A DNA stretch of 40,609 bases from assembly GCA_030595795.1 (NCBI GenBank), contig JAUVCH010000021.1:1-40609 (forward strand), in the 5' to 3' direction. The notes under the pieces were generated by a model. That model searched no databases. It worked only from the letters and a program-made list of their open reading frames with translations, and was not told the DNA's origin. This DNA is from Gammaproteobacteria bacterium. Its GTDB lineage: Bacteria; Pseudomonadota; Gammaproteobacteria; GCA-001735895. Below, in pieces: positions 26,814 to 35,971 of this stretch; positions within the stretch are counted from its first letter, which is position 1, and each line of letters begins with the position of its first letter. A program made the translations under genes and the position numbers.

Positions 26814-27740
26814 ATGAAAATCCTCCTCATTGAGGATGATGAAGTTGATCGAAAAGCGATCAAGCGGGCACTAAACAAGTCGAGTCTCGAAACTGGAATT
26901 CAGGAAGCTACTGACTCCAAATCCGCGAATGAATTATTAAACTCATCTTCGTTTGACTGCATACTGCTCGACTATCGACTGCCGGATATCGATGGCCTCG
27001 CATTCGCAAAAGAACTGATGGAGAAAAACGGAAAAACCGGAACACCAATCGTCATGTTAACCGGCGAAGGTAACGAAATGGTTGCCGTCGAGGCGATGAA
27101 ATCCGGTATACAGGACTACCTCCCTAAAAGTAGCATAAATGCCAGTAGCCTGAGCCGAGCGATTAATCACGCTTTGGAAATTACCACGCTTCATCGGCAG
27201 ATAGAGGAAATGAATAAAGCCTTCGAACGAATGGCGCTTACCGACTCACTCACTGAACTAGGCAATCGCAATCTGTTTACCGACCGACTGAGTATCTTAA
27301 TCGCCACCAGCAGGCGCAGCAAGGCACAGTTTTCTTTGTTGATGATGGATTTAAATAAATTCAAGCAGGTTAATGACACGCATGGTCATGAGGCTGGGGA
27401 CGAGGTATTACGCCAGGTTGGGAAACGATTAATGGTCTTAGGTCGTGATGCAGACATGTTTTTTCGACTCGGCGGTGACGAATTTGCCGCGATAGTAACA
27501 ACTGGGGTCACCCGTGAGGGATTATCCATCATGGCCGAGCGCATAAAAGACTCTATCGAGGTACCTATGAAGTTTAATTCGCTTAAATTTAACATAGGCA
27601 TAAGTATCGGCATTGTTCTCTTCCCTGAACATGGTGACGATGAAAAGAAACTTCTACACCTGTCGGATCTTGCCATGTACGATGCAAAACGAGGCCAACT
27701 AGGGCATCTCATTGCTCCGGCTCCCGATCCATCCCCATAA
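26814..27740 (+). CDS. Response regulator with GGDEF diguanylate cyclase output
   Basis: It makes c-di-GMP from GTP when its receiver is phosphorylated. The protein has 308 residues: receiver domain 1-125 with acidic Asp8-Asp9, phosphoacceptor Asp53 and Lys105; GGDEF domain about 140-300 with an intact GGDEF at 220-224. An RDAD at 211-214, five residues before, is the RxxD inhibitory site that binds product. It follows the damaged regulator by nine bases, so it was probably the output of the kinase. The PilZ protein at 21925-22359 could sense its product. Confidence 0.95.
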   Translation: MKILLIEDDEVDRKAIKRALNKSSLETGIQEATDSKSANELLNSSSFDCILLDYRLPDIDGLAFAKELMEKNGKTGTPIVMLTGEGNEMVAVEAMKSGIQDYLPKSSINASSLSRAINHALEITTLHRQIEEMNKAFERMALTDSLTELGNRNLFTDRLSILIATSRRSKAQFSLLMMDLNKFKQVNDTHGHEAGDEVLRQVGKRLMVLGRDADMFFRLGGDEFAAIVTTGVTREGLSIMAERIKDSIEVPMKFNSLKFNIGISIGIVLFPEHGDDEKKLLHLSDLAMYDAKRGQLGHLIAPAPDPSP

Positions 27741-27750
27741 GTATCCCCTA

Positions 27751-27809
27751 ACTAGCTATTCATTTGAGCCAGCGGCATACTTGACATAGCTAGTGGTAAG
27801 ACATTTACT
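27751..27809 (+). promoter_or_regulatory. cysK promoter with an overlapping long inverted repeat
   Basis: TTGACA (27781-27786) and TTTACT (27804-27809) are spaced by 17 bases, about 35 bases before the cysK start. Perfect 9-base arms ACTAGCTAT (27751-27759) and ATAGCTAGT (27786-27794) surround and overlap the -35 box, suggesting an operator. No CysB site was recognised with confidence. Confidence 0.6.
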
Positions 27810-27851
27810 GGCCGTTGTTTTAGCAAAATACCAATACTGGGGACAATATTA

Positions 27852-28892
27852 ATGAAATTATACGACAATATTCTGGGCACTATCGGCAATACTCCTGTAG
27901 TAAGGATCAACAAACTGGCTCCTGATCACGTTAATTTATACGCCAAAATCGAATCATTTAATCCGATGGGCTCGGTTAAAGACCGTCTCGCACTCGGCAT
28001 TATCGAAGATGCTGAAAAAAGTGGCGCATTAAAACCTGGACAAACCGTCATCGAAGCCACAAGTGGCAATACCGGTATCGGCCTGGCCATGGTCTGTGCA
28101 CAGAAAGGATATCCTCTCGTCGTAACTATGGCGGCGAGCTTTAGTGTCGAACGACGTAAATTAATGCGCTTCCTGGGCGCCAAGGTGGTACTCACACCTG
28201 CACCATTAAAAGGTAGTGGCATGGTTTTAAAAGCAAGAGAGCTGGCCGAAAAAAATGGCTGGTTTTTAACTCGCCAATTCGAAAACGAATCTAATGCGAA
28301 TATGCATTCGAATACCACTGCACCCGAAATATTATCCGCATTTGAGGGTATGCAACTCGATTACTGGGTCACTGGATACGGTACCGGCGGCACCTTAAAA
28401 GGTGTTTCCAGGGTACTCAATGAGAAAAGCCCCAACACCAAAGTGATCGTGGCCGAGCCCGAAGTAGCTAGCCTGTTAGCCAGTGGCATCGAACAAAAAC
28501 GTAACGACGACGGCACAGCTGCTGAGAGCCATCCGAGCTGGACTCCACATCCGATGCAAGGCTGGACACCCGATTTTATTCCTAAGTTAACGGGTGATTC
28601 GATGGCCTCTGAGGGCGAAAAAACGGTGGTGTCGGTTGCCGGGCCCAGAGCCCTGGAGTGTTCACGAAACCTGGCACAAAAAGAAGGTATATTTGTTGGC
28701 ATAAGCGCGGGCGCGACGCTTGCCGCGGCGCTCGAAGTGGCTGAGTCGGCACCAGAGGGATCAAACATTCTGTGTATGTTACCCGATACCGGTGAGCGTT
28801 ATTTAACGACGCCATTATTCGAGCACGTGGATGCGGAGATGTCCGAAGAGGAACAACAACTATCGGTATCTACGCCAGCCTGCCAGTTTTAA
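27852..28892 (+). CDS. cysK: Cysteine synthase (O-acetylserine sulfhydrylase)
   Basis: It uses pyridoxal phosphate to make cysteine from O-acetylserine and sulfide. The protein has 346 residues. Lys43 in GSVKDR is the cofactor lysine, EATSGNTG binds substrate, and GTGGTLKG the cofactor phosphate. It is somewhat longer than the roughly 310-320 residues usual for CysK, with an insertion around residues 215-245 and an extended tail. CysK and CysM are hard to part by eye. It ends in a hairpin facing a convergent gene. Confidence 0.92.
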   Translation: MKLYDNILGTIGNTPVVRINKLAPDHVNLYAKIESFNPMGSVKDRLALGIIEDAEKSGALKPGQTVIEATSGNTGIGLAMVCAQKGYPLVVTMAASFSVERRKLMRFLGAKVVLTPAPLKGSGMVLKARELAEKNGWFLTRQFENESNANMHSNTTAPEILSAFEGMQLDYWVTGYGTGGTLKGVSRVLNEKSPNTKVIVAEPEVASLLASGIEQKRNDDGTAAESHPSWTPHPMQGWTPDFIPKLTGDSMASEGEKTVVSVAGPRALECSRNLAQKEGIFVGISAGATLAAALEVAESAPEGSNILCMLPDTGERYLTTPLFEHVDAEMSEEEQQLSVSTPACQF

Positions 28893-28903
28893 CCGAAACT
28901 GGC
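28882..28903. terminator. Hairpin between convergent cysK and TPR genes
   Basis: GCCAGTTT (28882-28889) and AAACTGGC (28896-28903) form a perfect 8-base stem with a 6-base loop that contains the cysK stop codon. No strong T-run follows either way, so termination is probable but not certain. Confidence 0.45.
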
Positions 28904-28911
28904 TCGGTGCT

Positions 28912-30696
28912 TTACTGTGTATTCTGATTCAACCAGAGTTGTTGGATATTGTGTTTCAATAACGAGCGGCGAGCTGGTTCCGGCGTGATATCCAGCAAGT
29001 TTTGATAGATTCTGCGAGCGTCGTCTACCATGCCCGATTTTTGCAGACTTTCGGCCGCGTTAAAGCGAGCGGTCTGCGCCCAGGGATCCATCGAATCAGG
29101 AGCGGGTAACATTGCCGACTGGAAATACAACAAGGCGGCCTGATCGTACTTTTTTAATCCTTTGTAGGAATCAGCAATCCAGAATAATATCTCGCGATGT
29201 TGCCGAGGTTCTACACCGATGCGTAGCAGCTGGTTAAAGTGGCTGATGACTCCTTCATGCAGGTTAACCGTCTGCATATCGAATAGAACTTGAAGAATTC
29301 TGTCTGTGTCATCGACATTAGGCTCTTTGTATTCCGAAATCAGCGCCTGCATTATTTGACTACCTTCTTCATATCGGCCGCCGAGAATCAGCACTCGAGA
29401 CTGACGTAATTGCCAATTTAAGCGGCTAGTGCCCTCCGGGTAATTCGTCATACCTGACATCAGTCGCGTAGCCTCCTCAATATCAGCGTTTTTCAAAGCC
29501 AGGTCGACCAACTGATAGCGCATCACGGGTGGAATTCGATTGGCGTCGGCGAAAGAATCACTACGGTTGAAAAGGTGATTGAGCAAATTGCGCTCAGATT
29601 TCTCGATTTCGCTGAATGTTTTTAAATAACCGCTAGCGGCTCGGTTAACTATTTCTTCACGTCGACTGTTCGCCATTAACAATGCATACAGAGAACGAGC
29701 CTTAATTGGCGTTAACATAGCAGCATTATTGGCCAGATCTAGCCACTTTTCATCATCACCGACTAGCAACTCTGAACGATTACCAACCAGCTGCGCATAA
29801 TCATAGTAACTTTGCCAGAGTTTATCAGCCTGTAATTCAAACAGAGCTAAGGGAGAAACCAACGCGTTCCGAAAATGCTGTTCGAGGGCTACCACACGGT
29901 CGACAGGTGACATTTTCTCTGAAGCAAATACACCCAACGCCCATAGCGTTGCTAATTGATCTGCGGTGGCACTTTCTTTAGCTGTTTCACTCTTTACCAG
30001 TTTCCACAGTTCAGCCTGGCCTATCTGATCAGATTTGAATTTTGCTAATAAGCTGGTCGATTTTGACTGCCAGCTTTTCTGCTGCTCAAGCACCTGAATC
30101 GCCTGATCATATCGGTTGGTTTGAATGAGTACCGTTGCCCGCAATAATAACCAGCTTTCTTCCTGGCTATCGAAATCCTGGTCGTAGCGCAACATCGAAA
30201 TCCTGGCATCCTCTATCCGGCCATCTTTCAGATAACTGGAAATCACCAGACGACGCCAGCTTTGATAATCTGCAATGGAGTCGGCGTCGGTTTGCCAGAG
30301 CTGTTCGCGAATTATTTTTCTGGTAGTCGCCGTCTGGCCCAATTCGAGGTAGGCCTGAGCCTTATAGGTAATTGTCTGATGTTTAAACTGCTCAGGAATA
30401 TCGACAGGCAGGCTTTCGATTTTAAGCAACAGGCGATCCCATTGCTGCCACTTCGATAAAATCTTGTAGCGTTCCTGCTCCCAGAGAATCCACTCGTACA
30501 GGTCTTCATCGATTTTTGGCTGTGCCTGATCGAGCATCTTTAAAGTTAATGCGGGGGCACCAGCGGCAGATATGCGCTTCAAAACATCTAATCGTTCGTC
30601 GGCTAATACAGGTTTAATCGCGACAGCGAGGCAAAACAAAACCAATAAAAAAGGCGTGATGCCGGAGCATACACGCCTTTCTAGAAATTCAAACAT
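28912..30696 (-). CDS. Periplasmic tetratricopeptide-repeat protein of unknown function
   Basis: The protein has 594 residues. A signal peptide (basic start, hydrophobic core around residues 14-31, likely cut after VLA) is followed by an all-helical chain with TPR-like repeats, clearest in the C-terminal 200 residues (KYDQAALLYFQSAML, MVDDARRIYQNLL). No catalytic motif is visible. It starts 18 bases after rplS, and the rplS terminator lies inside its first codons. Partners cannot be inferred. Confidence 0.8.
   Translation of the reverse strand: MFEFLERRVCSGITPFLLVLFCLAVAIKPVLADERLDVLKRISAAGAPALTLKMLDQAQPKIDEDLYEWILWEQERYKILSKWQQWDRLLLKIESLPVDIPEQFKHQTITYKAQAYLELGQTATTRKIIREQLWQTDADSIADYQSWRRLVISSYLKDGRIEDARISMLRYDQDFDSQEESWLLLRATVLIQTNRYDQAIQVLEQQKSWQSKSTSLLAKFKSDQIGQAELWKLVKSETAKESATADQLATLWALGVFASEKMSPVDRVVALEQHFRNALVSPLALFELQADKLWQSYYDYAQLVGNRSELLVGDDEKWLDLANNAAMLTPIKARSLYALLMANSRREEIVNRAASGYLKTFSEIEKSERNLLNHLFNRSDSFADANRIPPVMRYQLVDLALKNADIEEATRLMSGMTNYPEGTSRLNWQLRQSRVLILGGRYEEGSQIMQALISEYKEPNVDDTDRILQVLFDMQTVNLHEGVISHFNQLLRIGVEPRQHREILFWIADSYKGLKKYDQAALLYFQSAMLPAPDSMDPWAQTARFNAAESLQKSGMVDDARRIYQNLLDITPEPARRSLLKHNIQQLWLNQNTQ
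30647..30680 (-). terminator. Strong intrinsic terminator of the rpsP-rplS operon, inside the TPR gene start
   Basis: On the minus strand arms AAAGGCGTG and CACGCCTTT (plus-strand 30672-30680 and 30650-30658), with an inner ATGC/GCAT stem, form about 13 pairs with one bulge, followed by six T (30652-30647). It lies 16-49 bases inside the TPR coding frame, which starts at 30696. Confidence 0.8.
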
Positions 30697-30714
30697 CTTT
30701 GCTGATGCTGAAGC

Positions 30715-31059
30715 TTACAGCTTCTCTTTGATTCTCGCTGCTTTACCAGTAAGACCTCGGAGGTAATACAGCTTGGCCTGACGTACCTTACCCCGTCGCT
30801 TGACTTTAATATCGGCAATCAATGGGCTGTGTGTCTGAAAGACACGCTCGACACCTTCGCCGTGTGAGATTTTACGTACTGTAAAAGCCGAGTTGATGCC
30901 GCGATTACGTTTGGCGATGACCACACCTTCGAAGGCCTGCAAACGCTCGCGGGTACCTTCCTTGACGCGCACCTGGACGATGACGGTATCACCGGGTGAA
31001 AATGCCGGTAGGTCGGCTTTCAACTGCTCTGCATCGAGTTGTGCAATTATGTTGCTCAT
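30715..31059 (-). CDS. rplS: 50S ribosomal protein L19
   Basis: L19 sits at the interface between ribosomal subunits. The start at 31059 ([13 protein letters not shown]) follows an AGAGGAAG ribosome site and gives the usual 114 residues; the longer open frame reads back into trmD and is rejected. Conserved segments [36 protein letters not shown] and [17 protein letters not shown] confirm it. Confidence 0.98.
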   Translation of the reverse strand: MSNIIAQLDAEQLKADLPAFSPGDTVIVQVRVKEGTRERLQAFEGVVIAKRNRGINSAFTVRKISHGEGVERVFQTHSPLIADIKVKRRGKVRQAKLYYLRGLTGKAARIKEKL

Positions 31060-31090
31060 GTCGCTTCCTCTAAAAAGTCTGTCTTGCGTT

Positions 31091-31834
31091 CTATGAGTCT
31101 TGCTCAAACTCATCGATAAAATTCTGCAGTAAAGCCTGTTGACGTTCATCAAGCTCGACTGCTTCTAGTAATTCTGGTCGTCGTTGCCAGGTTCGACCCA
31201 GCGATTGACGATCACGCCAATCCTGAATTTGCCGATGATTTCCATTCATCAATACTGCCGGCACCTTGCTTCCGTTAAACTCTTCTGGCCGCGTATAATG
31301 CGGACAATCTAGCAGGCCGTCGCTAAACGAGTCCTGCTGCGCCGATTGCTCATGCCCCAGCGCACCCGGTATTAATCGCGCCATGGCGTCGATGCAAACC
31401 ATCGCAGCGAGTTCACCGCCACTGATGACATAGTCACCAATCGACCATTCTTCATCGACTTCCTGTTCGATGAGTCGCTCGTCAACACCTTCGTATCGAC
31501 CGCATAAAAATATCACAGGCCCGGTTTCAACCTGTTCCCCTAAAGCCGCCTGCTGCACCGGCTTACCCTGTGGGCTTAAATATATCAGCCTGGCATCTGG
31601 GCTTTGCTCGCGCACTGCCCGGATCGTATCCTGCAATGGCTGTACCTTCATCAGCATTCCCGGACCACCGCCGTAGGGTCGATCATCGACCGTTCGATGC
31701 CTGTCCAGCGTAAAATCTCTGGGGTTCCAGCATTCGAGCTGGAGCAAGCCTTTTTCGGCGGCTCTACCAACAACTCCCCATTCGATCGCCTGTTTAACAA
31801 GTTCGGGAAACAGCGTGATAACGTCAATTCGCAT
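31091..31834 (-). CDS. trmD: tRNA (guanine-N1)-methyltransferase
   Basis: TrmD makes m1G37 next to the anticodon, which prevents frameshifting. The ATG at 31834 ([13 protein letters not shown]) gives 247 residues; a TTG nine bases further upstream is less likely. The knotted SPOUT fold shows [21 protein letters not shown] and [14 protein letters not shown]. It lies between rimM and rplS in the conserved ribosomal operon. Confidence 0.97.
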   Translation of the reverse strand: MRIDVITLFPELVKQAIEWGVVGRAAEKGLLQLECWNPRDFTLDRHRTVDDRPYGGGPGMLMKVQPLQDTIRAVREQSPDARLIYLSPQGKPVQQAALGEQVETGPVIFLCGRYEGVDERLIEQEVDEEWSIGDYVISGGELAAMVCIDAMARLIPGALGHEQSAQQDSFSDGLLDCPHYTRPEEFNGSKVPAVLMNGNHRQIQDWRDRQSLGRTWQRRPELLEAVELDERQQALLQNFIDEFEQDS

Positions 31835-31860
31835 GTCGACCAACCCAGTATCTCATAAGG

Positions 31861-32385
31861 CTAAAAATCAGCTTGCCAATCGACGATAATCCGCCGCCTG
31901 GCCAAATCTACTTCCTGCACGATGTCGTCGATCACAAAAGGAATCAACCGATCTCGGTCGCCTTTAACCACCATGACATCGTTAGCACCGGTCTCCATCA
32001 TGTCATCAACTAGCCCCAGTGCCTCGGCCTGTAATGACTCTACTTGCATACCGATCAAATCTGACCAGTAATATTCGTCCTGATCCAGCTCTGGTAACTG
32101 ATCAGGCCAGATGTAAATCTTACTGCCAATTAATTCGGCTGCCTGTTCCCTGCTTTCGATACCAGCTATTTTCGCCAGTACCAGACTGCCCTGCAGGCGT
32201 CCTTCGACTTCCAGTGTCTGAATATCATCCTCTGACTTAAGCATCCAGGGACTATATTCGACGATATTCTCGCGCGGACTGGTATCCGAAAAAACTCTTA
32301 GCCAGCCCTTTAGTCCCTGTACACCGGTAATGTGTCCAACACAGATGTCATCTTTGCGCTGGTCCATATCGACCGGTAACGACAT
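31861..32385 (-). CDS. rimM: 16S rRNA processing protein RimM
   Basis: RimM binds S19 and helps mature the 30S head. The protein has 174 residues: a beta-barrel N-terminal domain (VGHITGVQGLKGWLRVFS) and a PRC-barrel C-terminal domain (YYWSDLIGMQV, IPFVIDDIVQEVD). Its start overlaps the rpsP stop by one base. Confidence 0.96.
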   Translation of the reverse strand: MSLPVDMDQRKDDICVGHITGVQGLKGWLRVFSDTSPRENIVEYSPWMLKSEDDIQTLEVEGRLQGSLVLAKIAGIESREQAAELIGSKIYIWPDQLPELDQDEYYWSDLIGMQVESLQAEALGLVDDMMETGANDVMVVKGDRDRLIPFVIDDIVQEVDLARRRIIVDWQADF

Positions 32386-32633
32386 TAAGCCGCCTTACGT
32401 GAGCCCTTAATCAGACTTGCGACACGTTCACTAGCTTGAGCACCCTTGGATACCCAGTAGTCGATACGTTCGTTATCCAGACGTAATTCTTCTTCCTGGC
32501 CACGCGCTTGCGGGTTGAAGAAACCGAGGCGCTCGATATAACGACCGTCTCGTGGGCTACGACTATCGCTAACAACCACATGATAAAAGGGGCGTCTCTT
32601 GGAACCGCCACGCGCTAAACGAATTGAAACCAT
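32385..32633 (-). CDS. rpsP: 30S ribosomal protein S16
   Basis: S16 stabilises the 30S body during assembly. The protein has 82 residues starting [17 protein letters not shown] and containing [18 protein letters not shown], both diagnostic. It is the first gene of rpsP-rimM-trmD-rplS, with a promoter and leader hairpin upstream. Confidence 0.98.
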   Translation of the reverse strand: MVSIRLARGGSKRRPFYHVVVSDSRSPRDGRYIERLGFFNPQARGQEEELRLDNERIDYWVSKGAQASERVASLIKGSRKAA

Positions 32634-32672
32634 ATTTAAAATCTCTAAATGTCACCAGACAACAGTATACCG

Positions 32673-32689
32673 CTGACCAAGGGGGTCAG
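32673..32689. promoter_or_regulatory. Leader hairpin upstream of rpsP
   Basis: CTGACC and GGTCAG pair perfectly around a 5-base loop within the untranslated leader, about 40 bases before the start. No T-run follows, so it may modulate translation or mRNA stability. Confidence 0.35.
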
Positions 32690-32699
32690 AAGACCGCGT

Positions 32700-32727
32700 A
32701 TTGTACCTAAAAATATTGAGCTGTGAA
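32700..32727 (-). promoter_or_regulatory. Sigma-70 promoter of the rpsP operon
   Basis: On the minus strand TTCACA (32722-32727) and TACAAT (32700-32705) are 16 bases apart. They lie between ffh and rpsP, consistent with a separate transcript for the ribosomal genes. Confidence 0.55.
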
Positions 32728-32760
32728 GTCCGCAAACACCCTTTTTATGCCTTTTCTCTG

Positions 32761-34125
32761 TTAAAAGGACATTCCCGGCGGCATTTTGCCTTTAAGCCCT
32801 CGCATCATGTTCGCCATACCACCTTTACTACCCATTTTCTTCATCATTTTTTGCATTTGTTTATGCTGCTTGAGTAGCCGGTTGACGTCCTGAATCTCGG
32901 TACCAGAACCGGTTGCGACACGGCGTTTGCGCGAACCATTAATCACCTCGGGTTTACGCCGCTCTTTCGGTGTCATCGAATTAATAATCGCAACCATGCG
33001 TTTCATCTGCTTTGTATGCGCAGGATTTTGCATGGCCTGCGCCACGCCTGACCCCATACCGGGTAACTTATCGATCATGCTACCCAGACCACCCATCTTA
33101 TCCATTTGCATGAACTGGTCGCGCAGGTCTTCGAGATCGAAGCCCTTGCCCTTTTTGACCTTTTTCGCCAGTTTTTCCGCTTTTTCGTGATCGACTTTTT
33201 CATGCGCCTGCTCGACCAGCGAGAGAATATCGCCCATGCCGAGAATGCGCGACGCCATACGGTCCGGGTGAAAGGCTTCGAGTGCATCGGTTTTTTCACC
33301 CGAACCGATATATTTGATCGGCTTGCCGGTGATATGTCGAACCGATAACGCCGCGCCACCGCGGGCGTCACCATCAGTTTTAGTCAGCACCACGCCGCTC
33401 AACGGCAACGCCTCACCAAAAGCTTTAGCAGTATTGGCAGCATCCTGACCCGTCATGCTATCAACCACGAACAAGGTTTCGGTCGGCGTGATAGCTTTAT
33501 GGATACCCTTTATTTCATCCATCATTTGCTGGTCGATAGCGAGCCGACCTGCGGTATCCAGTATTAGCACGTCGGCGTTTTGCTTACGCGCGGCATCCTG
33601 GGCCTGTTTCGCAATATCGACTGGTTTTTGCCTGGCATCACTGGGATGGAAAATAGCATTCACTTCGACCGCCAGCGTCTGTAACTGATCGATTGCTGCG
33701 GGACGATAAATATCCGCACTGGCGACCATGACCACTTTCTTATCAACCTCGATTAAGCGTCGTGCCAGTTTGGCGACTGTAGTGGTCTTACCCGCACCCT
33801 GTAAACCTGCCATCAAAATAGTAATTGGTGGCTTCTGATTCAGGTCGAGGCCATCGTGTTGATGCCCCATGACTGCAACGAGTTCATCGTTGACTACCTT
33901 AACTAACGCCTGACCTGGCGACAGGCTACCGACTACCTCTTCACCCAGTGCTTTTTCGCGAACCTTATCGATAAAATCACGGACTACCGGTAAAGCAACA
34001 TCGGCTTCAAGCAAAGCCTGGCGAACCTCGCGTAAGCTGTCTTTAATATTGTCTTCGCTGAGACGCCCCTGACCACGTAGGGTTTTCAGGGTTTTCGATA
34101 GCCGATCTGTCAGGTTTTCAAACAT
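32761..34125 (-). CDS. ffh: Signal recognition particle protein Ffh
   Basis: Ffh binds 4.5S RNA and signal sequences and targets inner-membrane proteins with FtsY. The protein has 454 residues: NG domain with P-loop GLQGAGKT at 107-114, DTAGR and TKTDG motifs, then a methionine-rich M domain ending in KMPPGMSF. It is divergent from ypjD with one gene between, a common gammaproteobacterial setting. Confidence 0.98.
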   Translation of the reverse strand: MFENLTDRLSKTLKTLRGQGRLSEDNIKDSLREVRQALLEADVALPVVRDFIDKVREKALGEEVVGSLSPGQALVKVVNDELVAVMGHQHDGLDLNQKPPITILMAGLQGAGKTTTVAKLARRLIEVDKKVVMVASADIYRPAAIDQLQTLAVEVNAIFHPSDARQKPVDIAKQAQDAARKQNADVLILDTAGRLAIDQQMMDEIKGIHKAITPTETLFVVDSMTGQDAANTAKAFGEALPLSGVVLTKTDGDARGGAALSVRHITGKPIKYIGSGEKTDALEAFHPDRMASRILGMGDILSLVEQAHEKVDHEKAEKLAKKVKKGKGFDLEDLRDQFMQMDKMGGLGSMIDKLPGMGSGVAQAMQNPAHTKQMKRMVAIINSMTPKERRKPEVINGSRKRRVATGSGTEIQDVNRLLKQHKQMQKMMKKMGSKGGMANMMRGLKGKMPPGMSF

Positions 34126-34157
34126 GAGGGTGATATTTCTACGATTAAGTGCGGGGG

Positions 34158-34163
34158 ATTATA
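34158..34163 (-). promoter_or_regulatory. Extended -10 promoter element of ffh
   Basis: On the minus strand TGCTATAAT contains a perfect -10 box and the TG of an extended -10, about 33 bases before the ffh start. The -35 region is weak, as expected for this promoter type. Confidence 0.5.
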
Positions 34164-34209
34164 GCAGTCGAAGCTTCAGAATAAACCTGCGCGATTACGA
34201 GCAATTCCT

Positions 34210-34974
34210 TTACAGCCTAAATATCTCACTTCCACGTAAGTACTGAACCGTAAAATCTGGCATGGCCTCTACACATTGGCGATAAATCAAGTCTTCCTCA
34301 CCCGGCTTAAAATGCGTCAGCCAGACATCGGGACGATGTTTTAACTTAACGATATCTTCGCCGAGCAGACTGGGGCAGTAATGTTTGGATATTTTACTGA
34401 TCTCGATTTCACTATTCGAGAAGGCCGATTCGACAAATAACAGATCGATCTCTTCGTAGCCGTTAAGTACATTCCACAACGTATCATTGGTAGTAGTATC
34501 GCCACTGAAGGCGACGGTTCCCGTCTCCGACCGTAAGCAGTAGCCAACACCGGGGACGGTATGGTTTACCGGGATCATCTCGAATTCGCGAGAACGAATA
34601 CTGATCTTGTCGCCAGGTTTCATCACTTCAAAACGAAGCGAGGGCTTTTCGGCGGTTGGTAATGCCGTAAAGTCCGGCCATATCACCCAGTTGAATATAT
34701 GCGTTTTCAAAGCCTCGATGGTTTCCTGTTGAGCATGAACAACAATCGGTTCATCGTGTATGCCAAACATGGTGTCGGCCAGTAAGGGGAGACCGGCGAT
34801 ATGATCCATATGCGAGTGGGTTAAAAAGATATGGCGTATACCCGTCATCTGGTTAAGCGGTAAATCGCCGAGACCTGTTCCAGCATCGACCAGCACGTCA
34901 TCATCGACCAAAAACGACGTGGTTTTCAGATGCGACCCTATGCCACCGGACCAGCCTAATATTTTTATCTGCAT
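34210..34974 (-). CDS. Metallo-beta-lactamase-fold hydrolase (class II cyclic-nucleotide phosphodiesterase-like)
   Basis: The protein has 254 residues. The metal-binding motif THSHMDH (His53, His55, Asp57, His58) and the later AFSGDTTTNDTLW and WLTHFKPGE segments place it in the MBL fold, near class II cAMP phosphodiesterases and RNase Z relatives. Hydrolysis of a phosphodiester is likely, but the substrate is unknown. No signal peptide is seen. If cAMP is the substrate, the cNMP-like domain in the HDOD protein would be of interest. Confidence 0.8.
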   Translation of the reverse strand: MQIKILGWSGGIGSHLKTTSFLVDDDVLVDAGTGLGDLPLNQMTGIRHIFLTHSHMDHIAGLPLLADTMFGIHDEPIVVHAQQETIEALKTHIFNWVIWPDFTALPTAEKPSLRFEVMKPGDKISIRSREFEMIPVNHTVPGVGYCLRSETGTVAFSGDTTTNDTLWNVLNGYEEIDLLFVESAFSNSEIEISKISKHYCPSLLGEDIVKLKHRPDVWLTHFKPGEEDLIYRQCVEAMPDFTVQYLRGSEIFRL

Positions 34975-35148
34975 AGCTTTTGTATCAGTATTTATTTTGG
35001 CTTAAAAAAGCAATTAACGCGTTTATAGCAAATTCCACAGAAATTATCTCGAACACAGCACACAATCTGAAAATAAAAGTCTTACAGGCTCCTAGTGCCA
35101 CGAAAGAAATTTTCAGTTACACTCCGTTTTTATAACCACTGACCAGAA

Positions 35149-35940
35149 ATGATGCTCCCCACCATAGCCAGCGTTCTTGCAACTTTACTCTATTGCCTGT
35201 CCGCATTTCTTATATTTAGACAACTCGGCAAACCATCTCAGCAACGCTGGATTGCCCTGGCTCCTGCTGTTGTCGGGACATTTATACAGGCCCTCCTACT
35301 GAATCAATTGATTTACCGGCCCGATGGGCTCAACCTGGGATTTTTCGCCGCGTTTTCTTTAATCAGCTGGTTAATATCGATTCAAATTTTACTTAGTGCT
35401 TACTTCAGGCGTATCGAGAGCCTGGGCATAGCGGTTTTCCCGATCAGTGGCCTGGCCTGCATTATAGCTAGTCTTGATACCCACATACTTCTAATCGAAA
35501 GCGGTAGTAACGCCATTCAGGGACATATTATCATTTCGATTGTCGCCTATAGTCTGATTACCCTGGGGGCCTTTCAGGCCACGTTATTAGCCTACCAGGA
35601 TCACGCCATTCGCTCGCATCACCCCGGAGGCCTAACCCGCTACCTACCACCCATTCAGGACATGGAAGCATTACTATTTATGTTTCTGGGTTTTGGTTTT
35701 ATTGGACTCAGCGCTTCTTTGTTGAGTGGTTTTGTCTATCTCGAAGATATTTTTGCTCAACACCTGGTACACAAATCTGCACTTTCAATTGTGGCCTGGT
35801 TCATACTTGGAATATTAATGTTCGGGCGATTCCAGTTCGGCTGGCGCGGTAAGACCGCCATCCGTTGGACTTTATCCGCTTTTCTATTCCTCATGCTGGC
35901 TTTCTTTGGCAGCAAGCTCGTACTCGAATTCATCTTATAG
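35149..35940 (+). CDS. ypjD: CcsA/YpjD-family inner-membrane protein (cytochrome c assembly-like)
   Basis: The family shares the CcmC/CcsA haem-handling membrane core; the exact role of YpjD is unsettled. The protein has 263 residues and about eight hydrophobic segments. His125 in GHIIISIVAYSLITLGAFQA and a C-terminal HKSALSIVAWFILG are the likely haem-associated conserved regions. It precedes corB, as in many relatives. Confidence 0.88.
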   Translation: MMLPTIASVLATLLYCLSAFLIFRQLGKPSQQRWIALAPAVVGTFIQALLLNQLIYRPDGLNLGFFAAFSLISWLISIQILLSAYFRRIESLGIAVFPISGLACIIASLDTHILLIESGSNAIQGHIIISIVAYSLITLGAFQATLLAYQDHAIRSHHPGGLTRYLPPIQDMEALLFMFLGFGFIGLSASLLSGFVYLEDIFAQHLVHKSALSIVAWFILGILMFGRFQFGWRGKTAIRWTLSAFLFLMLAFFGSKLVLEFIL

Positions 35941-35971
35941 CCATCATACTCATGTTTTCAGGTCACTTAGC

